From contig VXAI01000373.1 in NCBI GenBank assembly GCA_013399305.1, forward strand, positions 1 to 64,000: a stretch of 64,000 nucleotides of DNA, in the 5' to 3' direction. The notes below the pieces were generated by a model that saw only the letters and a program-made list of their open reading frames with translations, ran no database searches and was not told where the DNA came from. Below, in pieces: positions 46,554 through 56,700 of the stretch. Both the position numbers and the translations under genes were made by a program. Source of the DNA: Rostratula benghalensis (lineage: Eukaryota > Chordata > Aves > Charadriiformes > Rostratulidae). The first letter of the stretch is position 1. Each line of letters opens with the position of its first letter.

Positions 46554-46623
46554 GGCCAACCCTGCTTCACTTGAAGTCCATGGGAATTTTGCCAATGACT
46601 TAAATGAAAGCAAGGTTGGGGCC
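46554..46623. mobile_element. 70-bp imperfect palindrome, ancient MITE-like repeat
   Basis: It opens GGCCAACCCTGCTTCACTTG and closes AAAGCAAGGTTGGGGCC, the approximate reverse complement. The centre is CCATGGGAATTTTGCCAATG. The 'AAGTCAATGGGA...TTGCC...GACTTCAATGGGA' theme is a familiar old palindromic repeat of sauropsid genomes; I cannot name the family. Confidence 0.6.
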
Positions 46624-46737
46624 TATATATCAGCTTCAGGCTTTAGGACTCCACAGGAGCCCAGAACTTCCACTTTCCGGAAATTGAATATTTCCAACTG
46701 CACTGAGCTGTCTGATTACAAATTGCTGCCATGTCTC

Positions 46738-46756
46738 AAAAAAAAAAAAAAAAAAA
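46738..46756 (+). repeat. Poly-A run
   Basis: About 19 uninterrupted A residues. No retrogene body is recognised upstream. Confidence 0.9.
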
Positions 46757-47734
46757 GCATTAAAACAAACACCGACAAAGAGTGAAATACTTTTTTTTCC
46801 ATATTGCTGCCAGATTCTGAAGTTTTAGAGTAACAATGATAAACTGGAAAAATACTTTATTTTCCTTTTTCTTTTTTTTTTTTTTTCCCCCTGGAACAGT
46901 TGCATTTCTCAAAGATATGAAACACAGTGCCGATCCTGCAGGCAAATACACAACAAGGAGAATTGCAAAGCACAGGTACCTTCTACTTGTCTTCAATAAG
47001 TCTGTGTGCCACCTGGCAGCCCATCTACCCAAAGTAGCTGGGTAGCAGTAGCTGCTGTAGCTACTTTAAAGATTTTTTGAAGAACTTTTAACAGATTATT
47101 AGAAAAATATGGGTATGTTTTTATAGTACTGATCTTTATTTTGACAGAATGGTCCAAAAAGAAGGGTAAGAATGTTTTAAACACTCTTGTTGCCAATTCT
47201 AATCAAATTACTTTAATAAACTCTTTCTTGGTTATTATGAAATCCTAATAAACTCAGTAGGGAGATGAAAGATGAAAGCTTAACCTGACATAGAGAATGA
47301 ATAGTTCTTTCAGTGCTCAGTTCTTTTGAATTAACAGTCAAAATATCTCATGGCAAATAGTTTCTGTATTTGGACCAGCACGCTATGAAACTCCAAGTTA
47401 TTTCAACCAATGCTTTAATTATGGCCTGAATATGCAAGCATACATGAAGAAAAGCAAGAGAGAGACAGGACCAAGCAGACTGCCTTACTTATTCAGCCAA
47501 TTTAAGATGTCAGTCTCCCCAGACACTGAGTTAATCTCCTGGTTTTGGAGAGGCTTCCTCCCTCTCTTCATATAGTGAACAGATTGCTCAGAGACAAATT
47601 CTGACACAGTGACACAGTGTCACTGTCCCTGTGTGCCTGGTTTCCTAGAAGCAGCACACCTACAAGGTTCGAGCCTTGTAGGGTTTATCTGCAAAGGAGT
47701 TCAGAAAAATTGTGAAGATCTTCAGAAACCATAA

Positions 47735-47835
47735 AATCACAGAATGGTTTGGGTTGGAAGNNNNNNNNNNNNNNNNNNNNNNNNNNNNNNNNNNNNNNNN
47801 NNNNNNNNNNNNNCTGCTGTGAATTGGGACATGCA
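47735..47835 (-). mobile_element. CR1 3' fragment interrupted by an assembly gap
   Basis: AAATCACAGAATGGTTTGGG and TTGGAAG run into the gap. After it, CTGCTGTGAATTGGGACATG fits the next CR1 segment (normally CTGCCATGGGCAGGGACAC). So the gap lies inside one CR1 copy. Confidence 0.8.
47761..47813. other. Assembly gap (53 N)
   Basis: 53 unresolved bases. The flanking CR1 wording predicts roughly 35-40 bases between the two sides, so the true missing length is probably short. Confidence 0.99.
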
Positions 47836-48169
47836 TTAAAATTTTACATTTTACTTTTTGTATGATATTTCAGCACAGAGAAACACTAAAACTCATGTTC
47901 TGATTGCTGTGATGCACCACAAGTTGTGGTTTGTCCCTCTCTGCTCCACAATCTTGAAGACTAAGTCTATCCACCTCTCAAAAAACCACCCCAATATTTT
48001 ACAAGTAAGTGAGTAGCTCTGCACCCTTTGTAGGGAAATATAGAGAATCCATCCTCTCCTTTTCTTTACTGATATCACAGTAAGTGGGGCCTGTTTTAGA
48101 GACTCAGAATGTGCGAGGCTCCAACAGACTTTGAGTACTTTTGAACAGCAGCATCCTGAAAAGCAGCAT
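47836..48169. other. No recognised feature
   Basis: Unique-looking sequence between the gap-bearing CR1 and the CpG-retaining stretch. Confidence 0.4.
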
Positions 48170-48545
48170 AAAATGTCTTTGTGGAGTTCTTTCCACGGCA
48201 GGATGTGCATTTGCAAGTTCAACTTGAAGCCTATTAAAAGTGCATTATTACGTCTTTCTATGAATTATATGTACGCCATGACGATTCCGGCTTACTTTGG
48301 ACGGGTCGTGATGGATTTGCTTTATTTGTCTGGGAAAGATGGAGTTGGGGGTACAATGCAGTGGTTAAATAATTGCCAAGTCACCATAAAGACATTACTC
48401 TACTTAATGTGCACAATCGTACATTCAGTCAACTGACGCTACAAGCCAAGCAGAACTAATCAAAACATTGAAGGTGGGTGCTCGCTGCCAGCGTCTCTCC
48501 CGCATTTACCAGACAGGCTATTTACAAACCCAGAATGTGAGCTAC
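48170..48545. promoter_or_regulatory. Candidate conserved noncoding element with retained CpGs
   Basis: About twelve CpGs lie in roughly 320 bases of otherwise AT-rich sequence, including ATTACGTC, GTACGCCATGACGATTCCGG and ACGGGTCGTG. There is no repeat family, microsatellite or GC-island composition to explain them. A 101-codon + frame (48131-48436) crosses it but lacks family resemblance. Retained CpGs and non-repetitive texture are what a constrained element would show; this is inference. Confidence 0.35.
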
Positions 48546-50515
48546 TTAAGTGTGAGTGAATTGAGTTTTAAAAATAAAATGTAGCTAAAATGAAATAAAA
48601 ATGTTCACGAAGAAGAGTTAGAGTTACAGGCTGCCTACAGATTGGATTTTCAGGAGGTATATCCTTCACCAGTGATAATATCTTCATTTTTAGGTTTTTT
48701 GCTGCCCTTCTAAGTCCCAAATATCCATTGTTAGTGAAAAACGGATGTTATCGCTAGATTTCCCAAAATCTCAGAAAACGCAGCTGAAAATAACGTCCAG
48801 AGCTCATCTGCCCACCTCCTCAGCAGGATCAGCTGTACCTAAACTTTTCCTAGGGGATGTTTAACCAGACTGCTTTCATTTGTCTCACGTTGTAGCCTGA
48901 GACCCTGGGAGCCGATGTAGATCTCTTTGGCTGGTTCCTCCAAGTTGGCACTGGATGTGATGTCTTTAGGTGATCTCTAATGAGAGTTCACGTGTAGAGA
49001 AACATAAATGTGGGTTTTTTGTGTGATATCAGAAGGGAAAAAAAAAAAAAAAAGATAAAGGAAATCTGCTAGTGAAACTCACCAAATTAGAAGGAAGATT
49101 AGAAGATTATCAGGGTTAGCTAGATCTATAGACCTGTTTTGCTTTTAGTGACAATCTGCTGCCCTTTCATTTTGTGGCTCTCTGAGGAGTTGGCAAGTGT
49201 TTACGTATGGTGATGGGGCACGTGGAGCTGGTGGCACCTGTGCAGTACTGCTGTCTGTCACCCTGGACAGACAGAGGTCCTGCAGATGTTCCTGCATGAG
49301 AGGATCCCAGGGGCACACAACACACTTTAGAGTCACTGTGCAGGCTGTGTCCACCAGCCTGGGTTTGATAGTTTGCTATCTCTCAAGTAAGAAATGAAGC
49401 CAAAAAGCGGGAATTGGGAATAATAGCCTGGTACTTTTGTCCCAATTCACTGCAGTAACTAAAAGCCTTGCAGTTACTTATGCATCTGCCCTCAAAGCAG
49501 TGAGGTGTGAGGATGAGCATCAGTATCTTCATTTGGTACGTGTGGAACTGGGGTGCTAGAAGACTGAGTGACTTCTGTGAGATCTTCTCACAACTGTGGA
49601 TTACTGAAACATATGGATGCCTGCTTGCACACACGTGTGAGAGGAGACTTCTGCGTCCTCATTAAAGGCAATACTTTCCCTCGTACTCTGAAAGCAGTAG
49701 TTATTTATTGACCTCAGAAGGAAGAATAGATCCAATCTTTATGTAGGAGGTAGGTTTTTTTTAACTTACTGAAGCTTATTTTTGTTATTTGTAGAATCTT
49801 TACAAAAGATTTCAAATTTGTTACTTCCACCACAATAATTTCTAGACAATGTGTCATTCTTGCAGAGGTGCCTATTTGTGCTCAAGTATGTGACCTGATC
49901 GGTTCTTTACCTATTTATTATCCTTTCACCTATGTGGTAGCTACTGTGAAAAAGAAATTATAGAGAGACTTGTGGGTTTTCTTGATTTTTTGTCAGCAGA
50001 AATGTTTCCTGCAAAAAGTAAAAAGAAAAGTTTGATTAAATTTTCTTCCCGACAAATTAAAGCAAACCATTTGCAAGTACAAATTAATTAATAATTCCAT
50101 TTAAGCAGATGGATTCCAAAATATATTTCCAGTTTTGCCTTAATTATATTATCAGTACGTAAGTTGTGCCACAACAGGTAATTTGTTTAATCATCAGACT
50201 TATAATTTTATAGAAAAATTGTATACATCCTTCTTATGTGTTCCCTTTTCACTTAAGTAGTAGTCTCCTAGTCTGGTTTATTGAGCAGTCAGAAGCAGCT
50301 AATCAAGTTTTATTTCATAGCAACATTTAGTAGGAGAGAAACCACTGATGACATCTCACATTTTCCTCTGAAGACTGCTGTCGTTCCACTCATGCGTAGA
50401 AGCTGAGCTAGATTGTTTAGAATCTTCCTACTCTCAATTCATATCCATATTTCTCCAGAGTGTAACCAAAATGTCCTCTCAGAGCAAGAGCTAATTAACA
50501 TTTTGCCCATATACC
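48546..50515. other. No gene; one MIR-like remnant
   Basis: An A15 run near 49040 and a MIR-like piece at about 49500-49620. AT-rich stretches near 50040-50160 hold several TTAATTA cores. Nothing else recognised. Confidence 0.4.
49500..49620 (-). mobile_element. Ancient MIR-like SINE remnant (minus orientation)
   Basis: It reads GTATCTTCATTTGGTACGTG, GGAACTGGGGTGCTAGAAGA and CTGAGTGACTTCTGTGAGAT, the order of the complement of the MIR core (cattttacag / ggaaactgaggc / aagtgacttgcc). It is highly diverged. Confidence 0.45.
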
Positions 50516-50880
50516 TGTGGGTTGTCATTGGCAGGCCTCCATTTGGCCACCAAACTGCTCAATCGCTTCCTCCTCCTCAGCAGGACAGGGGGAGAAAATA
50601 CAAGGAGAAAGCCTGTGGGTTCAGATAAGGGCAGAGAGATCACTTATAATTTACTTGTCTACTGGCAAAATGTCATCCGTTTGGTGAAAATAAATTGATT
50701 TATTGTCAATTAACAACAGAGTAGGATAGTGAGAAATAATTAAAAATAATAACTAAAAGCCCCTTCCTTCCCTCTTGTGTGTTCCCAGGCTCAACTTTGT
50801 TCCCGTCTCTTCTACCTCTTCCTGCTTGTGATGCACACGGGAGGATGGGGAATGGGGGTTGCAGTCAGTTCATAACACTT

Positions 50881-50982
50881 CTCTCCTTCTCCTTCTCCTT
50901 CTCCTTCTCCTTCTCCTTCTCCTTCTCCTTCTCCTTCTCCTTCTCCTTCTCCTTCTCCTTCTCCTTCTCCTTCTCCTTCTCC
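50881..50982 (+). repeat. (CTTCTC)n hexanucleotide microsatellite, ~17 copies
   Basis: About 100 bases of almost perfect CTTCTC units lie inside the LTR. Translated, it gives artificial Ser-Phe, poly-Leu or Lys-Glu repeats. Confidence 0.97.
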
Positions 50983-50983
50983 T

Positions 50984-51430
50984 CTGCTCCAGCATGGGGT
51001 CTCTCACACAGGATACAGTCCTTCATAATGGGAAAAAATTGTTCACCAGAAGTTCCAATGTGGGCCTTTCCTGTCGGCTGCAGTCCTTTAAAAACTGATC
51101 CAGCTTGGGTCCTTTCTGTAGGGTACAGTACTTCAGGAACAGACTGATCCAATGTGGGTTCCCTAGAGGCCACAGGTCCTGCCAGAAGACGTGGTCCTGC
51201 ACCAACTCCTCTTCATGGTCCGCAACTCCTGCTGAAAGCCTGCGCTGGCATGGGGTCTCCCCAGGCTGTATCTTCCTTTAGAGCATGTCCAACTTCTCCA
51301 GTGTGCAGTTCTCCACAAGCTGCAGGTTGGATATCTGCTCCAATGTCGTCCTACATGGGCTGCAAGGGGACAACCTGGGTCACCATGGTCTTCCCCATGG
51401 GCTGCAGGGGAATATCTTCTCTGGTGCTTG
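50984..51430 (-). repeat. Degenerate ~40-46-bp minisatellite within the LTR
   Basis: About ten diverged units share the + strand pattern 'CTCCAryrTGGGGTC ... GGGCTGCAGT(C/G)': for example CTCCAGCATGGGGTCTC, TTCCAATGTGGGCCTTTC, ATCCAGCTTGGGTCC, ATCCAATGTGGGTTCCC, and later CATGGGCTGCAAGGGGA and CATGGGCTGCAGGGGAA. Unit lengths vary, so this is an old tandem array. Confidence 0.75.
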
Positions 51431-51725
51431 TAGATTGTCTTCCTCCTCCTTATGTTGGTGTATGCACAGTTGCTTCTCTCATGTTTTCCAACTCCTGTCT
51501 CACAGCTGCTGTGCGGTGATTTTTACCCTTTTGTAAATGTTATCACAGAGGTACCATCAGCATTGCCAATGGATTCAGGTTTGAGCAGTGAAGGGTTGGA
51601 TTTAGAGATGGCTGTAACCGTCTCTATCTAACATGGGCGTAGCTCCTGCTGTTTTCTCATAGAATTCACCCCCACAACCTCCTGCTACCAAGGCATTCCA
51701 ACATAAACCTAATACAATACCTAGT

Positions 51726-53678
51726 ACTTTCAAAACAGGATGGCAACTTGTCACCTTTTTCATAGCTGCTACATAATGAATCAAGAAGTTAAAAATCAAT
51801 TAGCAATATGCCCTTTTCTTCTCTTAAAGTTTTGGTTTCACCCACTCTCATGTTTTCAGCATTCTTTCTGCTTTGAACTACATAGTCTGAAATCTTTCAC
51901 TTTCCATTCTCTGTGCAGTTTAACACAGGCATCGATTCAGCTTTCTGCATAATCAATAATCAACAGTCACTGATAATGTCCTTGTTTAGCCAAAAGCTCC
52001 TCCAGAAATGTTCACGACTTCATTGTGATTTGCTCAGTGACCTTCTGCTATTACTTTGCAGCCCTGCTGGAGTACTTACTCTGTAGCTGAGGTACCAGAG
52101 AAGCAGTTCCTCCACCAATCCCTCAGCCAGAACAACTACTCCATTACCTTTTGGTTACAAATACTGTATAGAGTTGAAACAAGTATAGCTGTGACTTTTT
52201 TGGAATACACTACATTACTAAATCCTGAGCCTTCAGCGTAAGCAAAACTTAAACGTGCATTCAATTTACTTGTATTAACTCTGTAGTTGTTCTTTGTATT
52301 CTTCTCTCCACAGGTATGGAGACACCAAACTTCTCTTAAGACACCTTAGAGATTATTAGGTCATTTGTTAGTCTCTTCACTAATACATTTCCAAAGAATT
52401 TACAGAGAAAATCCTGGGTCGTAGACCCTATTACATTTATTATGCTAAATAAAAATCTTGCTGGCGCTACAATAATTTTGCACTATTTCATACTTTGTAC
52501 CATTATAGGACTTAAAACTGCATGTCATAAAAACAGGGGATACATAAATTAGTACAAGATATAACATGCTTACCAAAGGACCTTGGTTCTGAAATATCTG
52601 TGAATATATCAAGATTACAACACTTATAAGAATATTCTCTATGCCAAACTCATTGCGAATGTTAAAATTTGGTTGGACAGCATAATGGATAATTTACTTA
52701 TAATGTGCTACACGCATACACAATAAAACCAATCTTTTTTATTGAATATTATGTACTTAAGTGGTTAAGTGTAATTCATGGACTTAGGACCACTACTTAA
52801 GTAGCAGGCTTCATTTCAGAATTTCCTAATTTCTGTGTGCTTAAATATGGAATTTAGTATTCTATTGTCATGTTTTTATCCAGAAATATCTTTCTCTAGT
52901 AACAGTCAATATTTAAGTATGGCTTTGGTGCTAAGAGTCAGAAACAGGGTTTTATCTATCTGAAAAAAATGTCAAGGAAATTGATGGTGGAATGGAAATA
53001 CAGCAATATTCCAATATCACCACATATGTAGGCTGCTTACAATTTATGTATAAATCTTGACATTTGGTTTCATTATTTGTTTGTTGTTTATTTATATTCC
53101 TCAGCAGCCTTCTGGATGTTCTCTAGTGTATATTTTCATCAGCTATCTTTCTTCTTAACCTGTAAAAGCTCATTTTGATTCTCCTAGACAAAAGCATCTT
53201 CATCTCATATCAGCCTTCTCATATCAGTAATTCTATTTCCTTCTGTGAAGGGTCTGATGATCTGCCTGCATGGTAGCTACCACGTTTATCTGACACACGC
53301 TATATCTAGACTACTTCTTCATTGCTTCCCACCATTAAACTGGAGGGGAAAGTGATGTCAGGAGACAAAAGGATGAGAGAATTGTTTTGCATTAATAATG
53401 CCACAGTCATGACTGACTGATAAGGAACTAAGTGGTGATCGCCACAGTGTAGTTTCACTCTCTGGATGGATGGAATAGCGAAGGTATGTCTAAAATTCAT
53501 TGCATCAACTGCAAGTGGTCTTAATCAGGCATATCAGTACATGATAAGTGAGTGGCTCAGTGAAATGCTGAGTGAGGAATCAAACCAGTCAACATGGGCC
53601 TTGTGCAGTTCATTGCTTGGTTACATGCAACTGAGAAAGACTGCAATTGAGGACCATGTCCATCTCTTCAGTTAGGAT
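51726..53678. other. No recognised feature
   Basis: AT-rich unique-looking sequence. Confidence 0.45.
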
Positions 53679-53765
53679 GTTCCACTCTCCTTAACTAAGC
53701 TGAATTTGTTCCTCTCTCCTTAACTAAGCTGAATTTGTTCCTCTCTCCTTAACTAAGCTGATTTT
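53679..53765 (+). repeat. 29-bp tandem repeat, three copies
   Basis: Units at 53679-53707, 53708-53736 and 53737-53765, each reading GTTCC(A/T)CTCTCCTTAACTA and ending AGCTGA followed by T/A. Units 2 and 3 are nearly identical. The array runs directly into a T-run that ends near 53781. Confidence 0.95.
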
Positions 53766-53781
53766 TTTTTTTTTTTTTTTT

Positions 53782-56700
53782 AACAGAAACGAATAAGACA
53801 AACATTGGTAATGAGAGAAAGAAGTGCAGGTTTCTTCAGGTCTCTGATAGGCAAGAAAAGATTTCTGGGCTAACTGCTGCAAGGAGGTCCATGCACCCTT
53901 GTTGTTTCACATCGCCTATAACAAGATTAACTTTACACAAGAACAGGAAGCTGCCTGATGATGAAATACTAGTGGGTTATTTTTCTTCATATTACAAACA
54001 GAAATGGGCTTCATATAATAGGAATTTTGACCACACTGGTTATGTCTTGTGATCATGATGGGCATTGACATTCACATGGTCTATGCCTAAACTGGGTAAA
54101 CCAGGACTGTTTGCATGCTCATGGACATTGTGTGAGCCTTCTCTCTGTCCTAAATCCAGCTAAGTCAGAAAAGATGGAGACAAGAGCACATGAACCGCCA
54201 GCAATTCCTGCTCTGGTTAAGTCCCCGAGCTAGAAGTCTGAGACCCACCTGCATACACGCCCTTCTGTCAAGATACATGATTTTATTCAGATTAAAATTT
54301 AAGCAATTATTAAATTATTCAGATTTACGAAGTGAAGTAATTTTGGCTGTATGAGTTGAGCCAAAAATATCTTATGGTAGTATGTCAACTTTCTGCAACT
54401 TTAATTTGTAACAACATTTTGAACCAATACCCGTAATACCTTCTGACCCACTCCCTTGCAGACTTATTTTATATTTACCATCTACTCAACTAATTTCTGT
54501 TTCTTTAGGGCTAGCAATAGATACTGCATTACTTAAAGGATGACCTGTAATGACTATTGAGCTGATTTGGACTCTCAGTCTCTGCTGAGAATCTTGGTGG
54601 GAAAAGATGAAATCTCACCAGGAAAGGACATAAAGTCATGAATAAGTCTTTACCTAAGAGAAATATCTAGCATGTAGATTTAGGTGAGAAAAGCAAAGAA
54701 GGAATCCAAAATATGTTGTCACAATAAATCTATTCTTCTCATCTGCTCCTGGTTTAGCATTTTCACTTGACAGATTAACAGAGATGTGTAGCAGATGGAT
54801 TGCTCTGCTATGAATTATAGCATGTGGTATTCAGACCTAAAGTACATAACTCTTTTAAAACGATTGACAATGGAAAATTGTTAATAATTTTTTCCTACTC
54901 AGATCAATGCTAGTGTTGCTGACAGAAAAATTAATTTAGGATTCAGCTAGACCAAAAATTTCTTGAGATTCACAAGTATATGGTTAATTTTTTCATATAA
55001 TTCTTCTGCTTTCTCACACCAAAACCAAAAAAAAAGTACCAAAACTTGCAGAACCAATCCCCTAGTCCTCCAAGACAGGCTTTTCACATGCTGTTTATGG
55101 CTAAAACTGCAATGAATCCTATTTTCAGTTAGACACAGATGCACATAGACAACACTATGATGACAGTTCAATTACTGTATTATACTTAACACAGAGTGCA
55201 CTTGTGAATTTGTGATTTTTTTTTTAAATGACCCTACTGAGAGTTTCCATAATTTAAAAATTTTAAGCAATGTTTACCCAAGGTCCTGATTAGCTTCTAC
55301 TAGTGTTTTTTGATGCAGTGAGTGAAATCCAGGCCTTCTGAAGGAAATGCAACTTTTACTATATAGGGAGTGGGTCTAATCTCTGCATATTCCAATTCTC
55401 TGTCCCCAACAGACTGTAAAGACAGATGCTAAAAGATTAAGGGACAGTCAAGGAATGTTCCTGACACAACTCAGAGAGTCCTTTGCATGCTTCATAATAG
55501 TATTTCAGTTTTTTGTCTCATGAATCTGCCTGCCAGGGCAGTGGTTTTCTATCCCATGTCATACTATCTTTAATGACTGCAAAAAACCCCCAATTAGGTT
55601 ATGTCTCTATTTGAACACTCAGGGGCATCTTGTCTTTCAGAATTACCCTTTCATTTTACTAATTTTTGAATTTCATTTCACAATGTTTATTTTAAGCTCA
55701 AAACTAATAAAATCTATTGAGTAGGCGGTCAAGGCTGTTACAAGATTTTTCTAAGCAAAGCCTGTATTTAAAATGAAGTATCTGTAATTCAATTTAAGAG
55801 AATGAATTTAATATCTTTGAAAACATCCCTTTTTGATATGACTCATGGCCGTGATGGCAATTACAGTCATCAGATGTACTTGTAACCAATATGGGTATAT
55901 AGCTAAAAAAAAAGGTCAGTTTAGAAAGAAATTTATAATGATAATTAATAGCTGTGAAAAAAACCTTACCTTCCCGCATACATCTACAGGGTTTTAATAT
56001 TTTTAACCCAAATTCATGAAAATGCTAATATATTGGTGTAGAGTATGTTTTAAAACATTAAACATGAAGCAGGGCAGATCCTGGGGAATACTTTTTGAAC
56101 TGGCTAGTACACAGAATCTATAAAAATAATGGATGTATGACACCTGACTGGTGAGAAAAATATGGTCTCTGAAAAAGTAAAGTACGTAACAGCTACTCCT
56201 GAGTGTTCGGGCCAGATGAAACAGAACACAAAAATGCATGCATAGATTTTTGATTACGGTTATTGATTATATACGGTTGATTACGGTTAAGCATGTAGAA
56301 TGCTTCTGAAAAGCCTTAGATACATTCATACATTAAAAAGTGAGTATATTATGTAATTAAAAATTATTTAAATAGTAAAAAATGTGCATGGTTGCGTTCA
56401 CATGCTAACAATTCCAGTATTTTACTAATTTGGTACTTTCTTGTGAACATTTAAGTTTAACATCTGTCTCAAGCATAATATCTTTCTAGAAAAATGGATT
56501 TTGGACTATACAAAAAAAAATCCATCATAAGTCAGCCCTAGTTATCTGAAGTGCTGCTTGAAGTGGAATATCATATGCCAATATTGTGTTCATCTAAAGT
56601 GAGTTACAAACTTTGGAAATCACATTGTCTCAGCCATACCAAGTGTTTACTTTTCCTTCCCTCAAAACAAATAACTTGGGTCAAGTGGCTTCTTTTAGTC

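Larger units (their letters stand above)
45898..47734. other. No gene; one palindromic repeat and homopolymers
   Basis: Contains the imperfect palindrome at 46554-46623, a poly-A run (46738-46756) and a pyrimidine/T run (46858-46890). Nothing else recognised. Confidence 0.45.
50516..51725 (-). mobile_element. Avian endogenous retrovirus LTR, probably solo, ~1.2 kb
   Basis: The + strand starts TGTGGGTTGTCATTGGCAGG, so the minus strand ends ...AACCCACA, a proper LTR end. About 170-200 bases in from that end the minus strand has AATAAA in GACAATAAATCAA, consistent with U3-R-U5 order on the minus strand. The other end lies near 51725 (CCTAATACAATACC), but the exact boundary is unclear. The body contains an expanded CTTCTC array and a degenerate minisatellite. 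The wording matches a high-copy bird LTR family I recognise but cannot name. No coding region remains. Confidence 0.65.

Noticed and set aside
48131..48436. 101-codon + strand open frame
   Set aside because: No domain or family resemblance and no splice or initiation context. Better explained as a chance frame over a possibly constrained noncoding stretch.
50779..51173. Open frames with long Ser-Phe, poly-Leu or Lys-Glu repeats on both strands
   Set aside because: They are translations of the CTTCTC microsatellite inside an LTR, open in several frames because the unit is a multiple of three.
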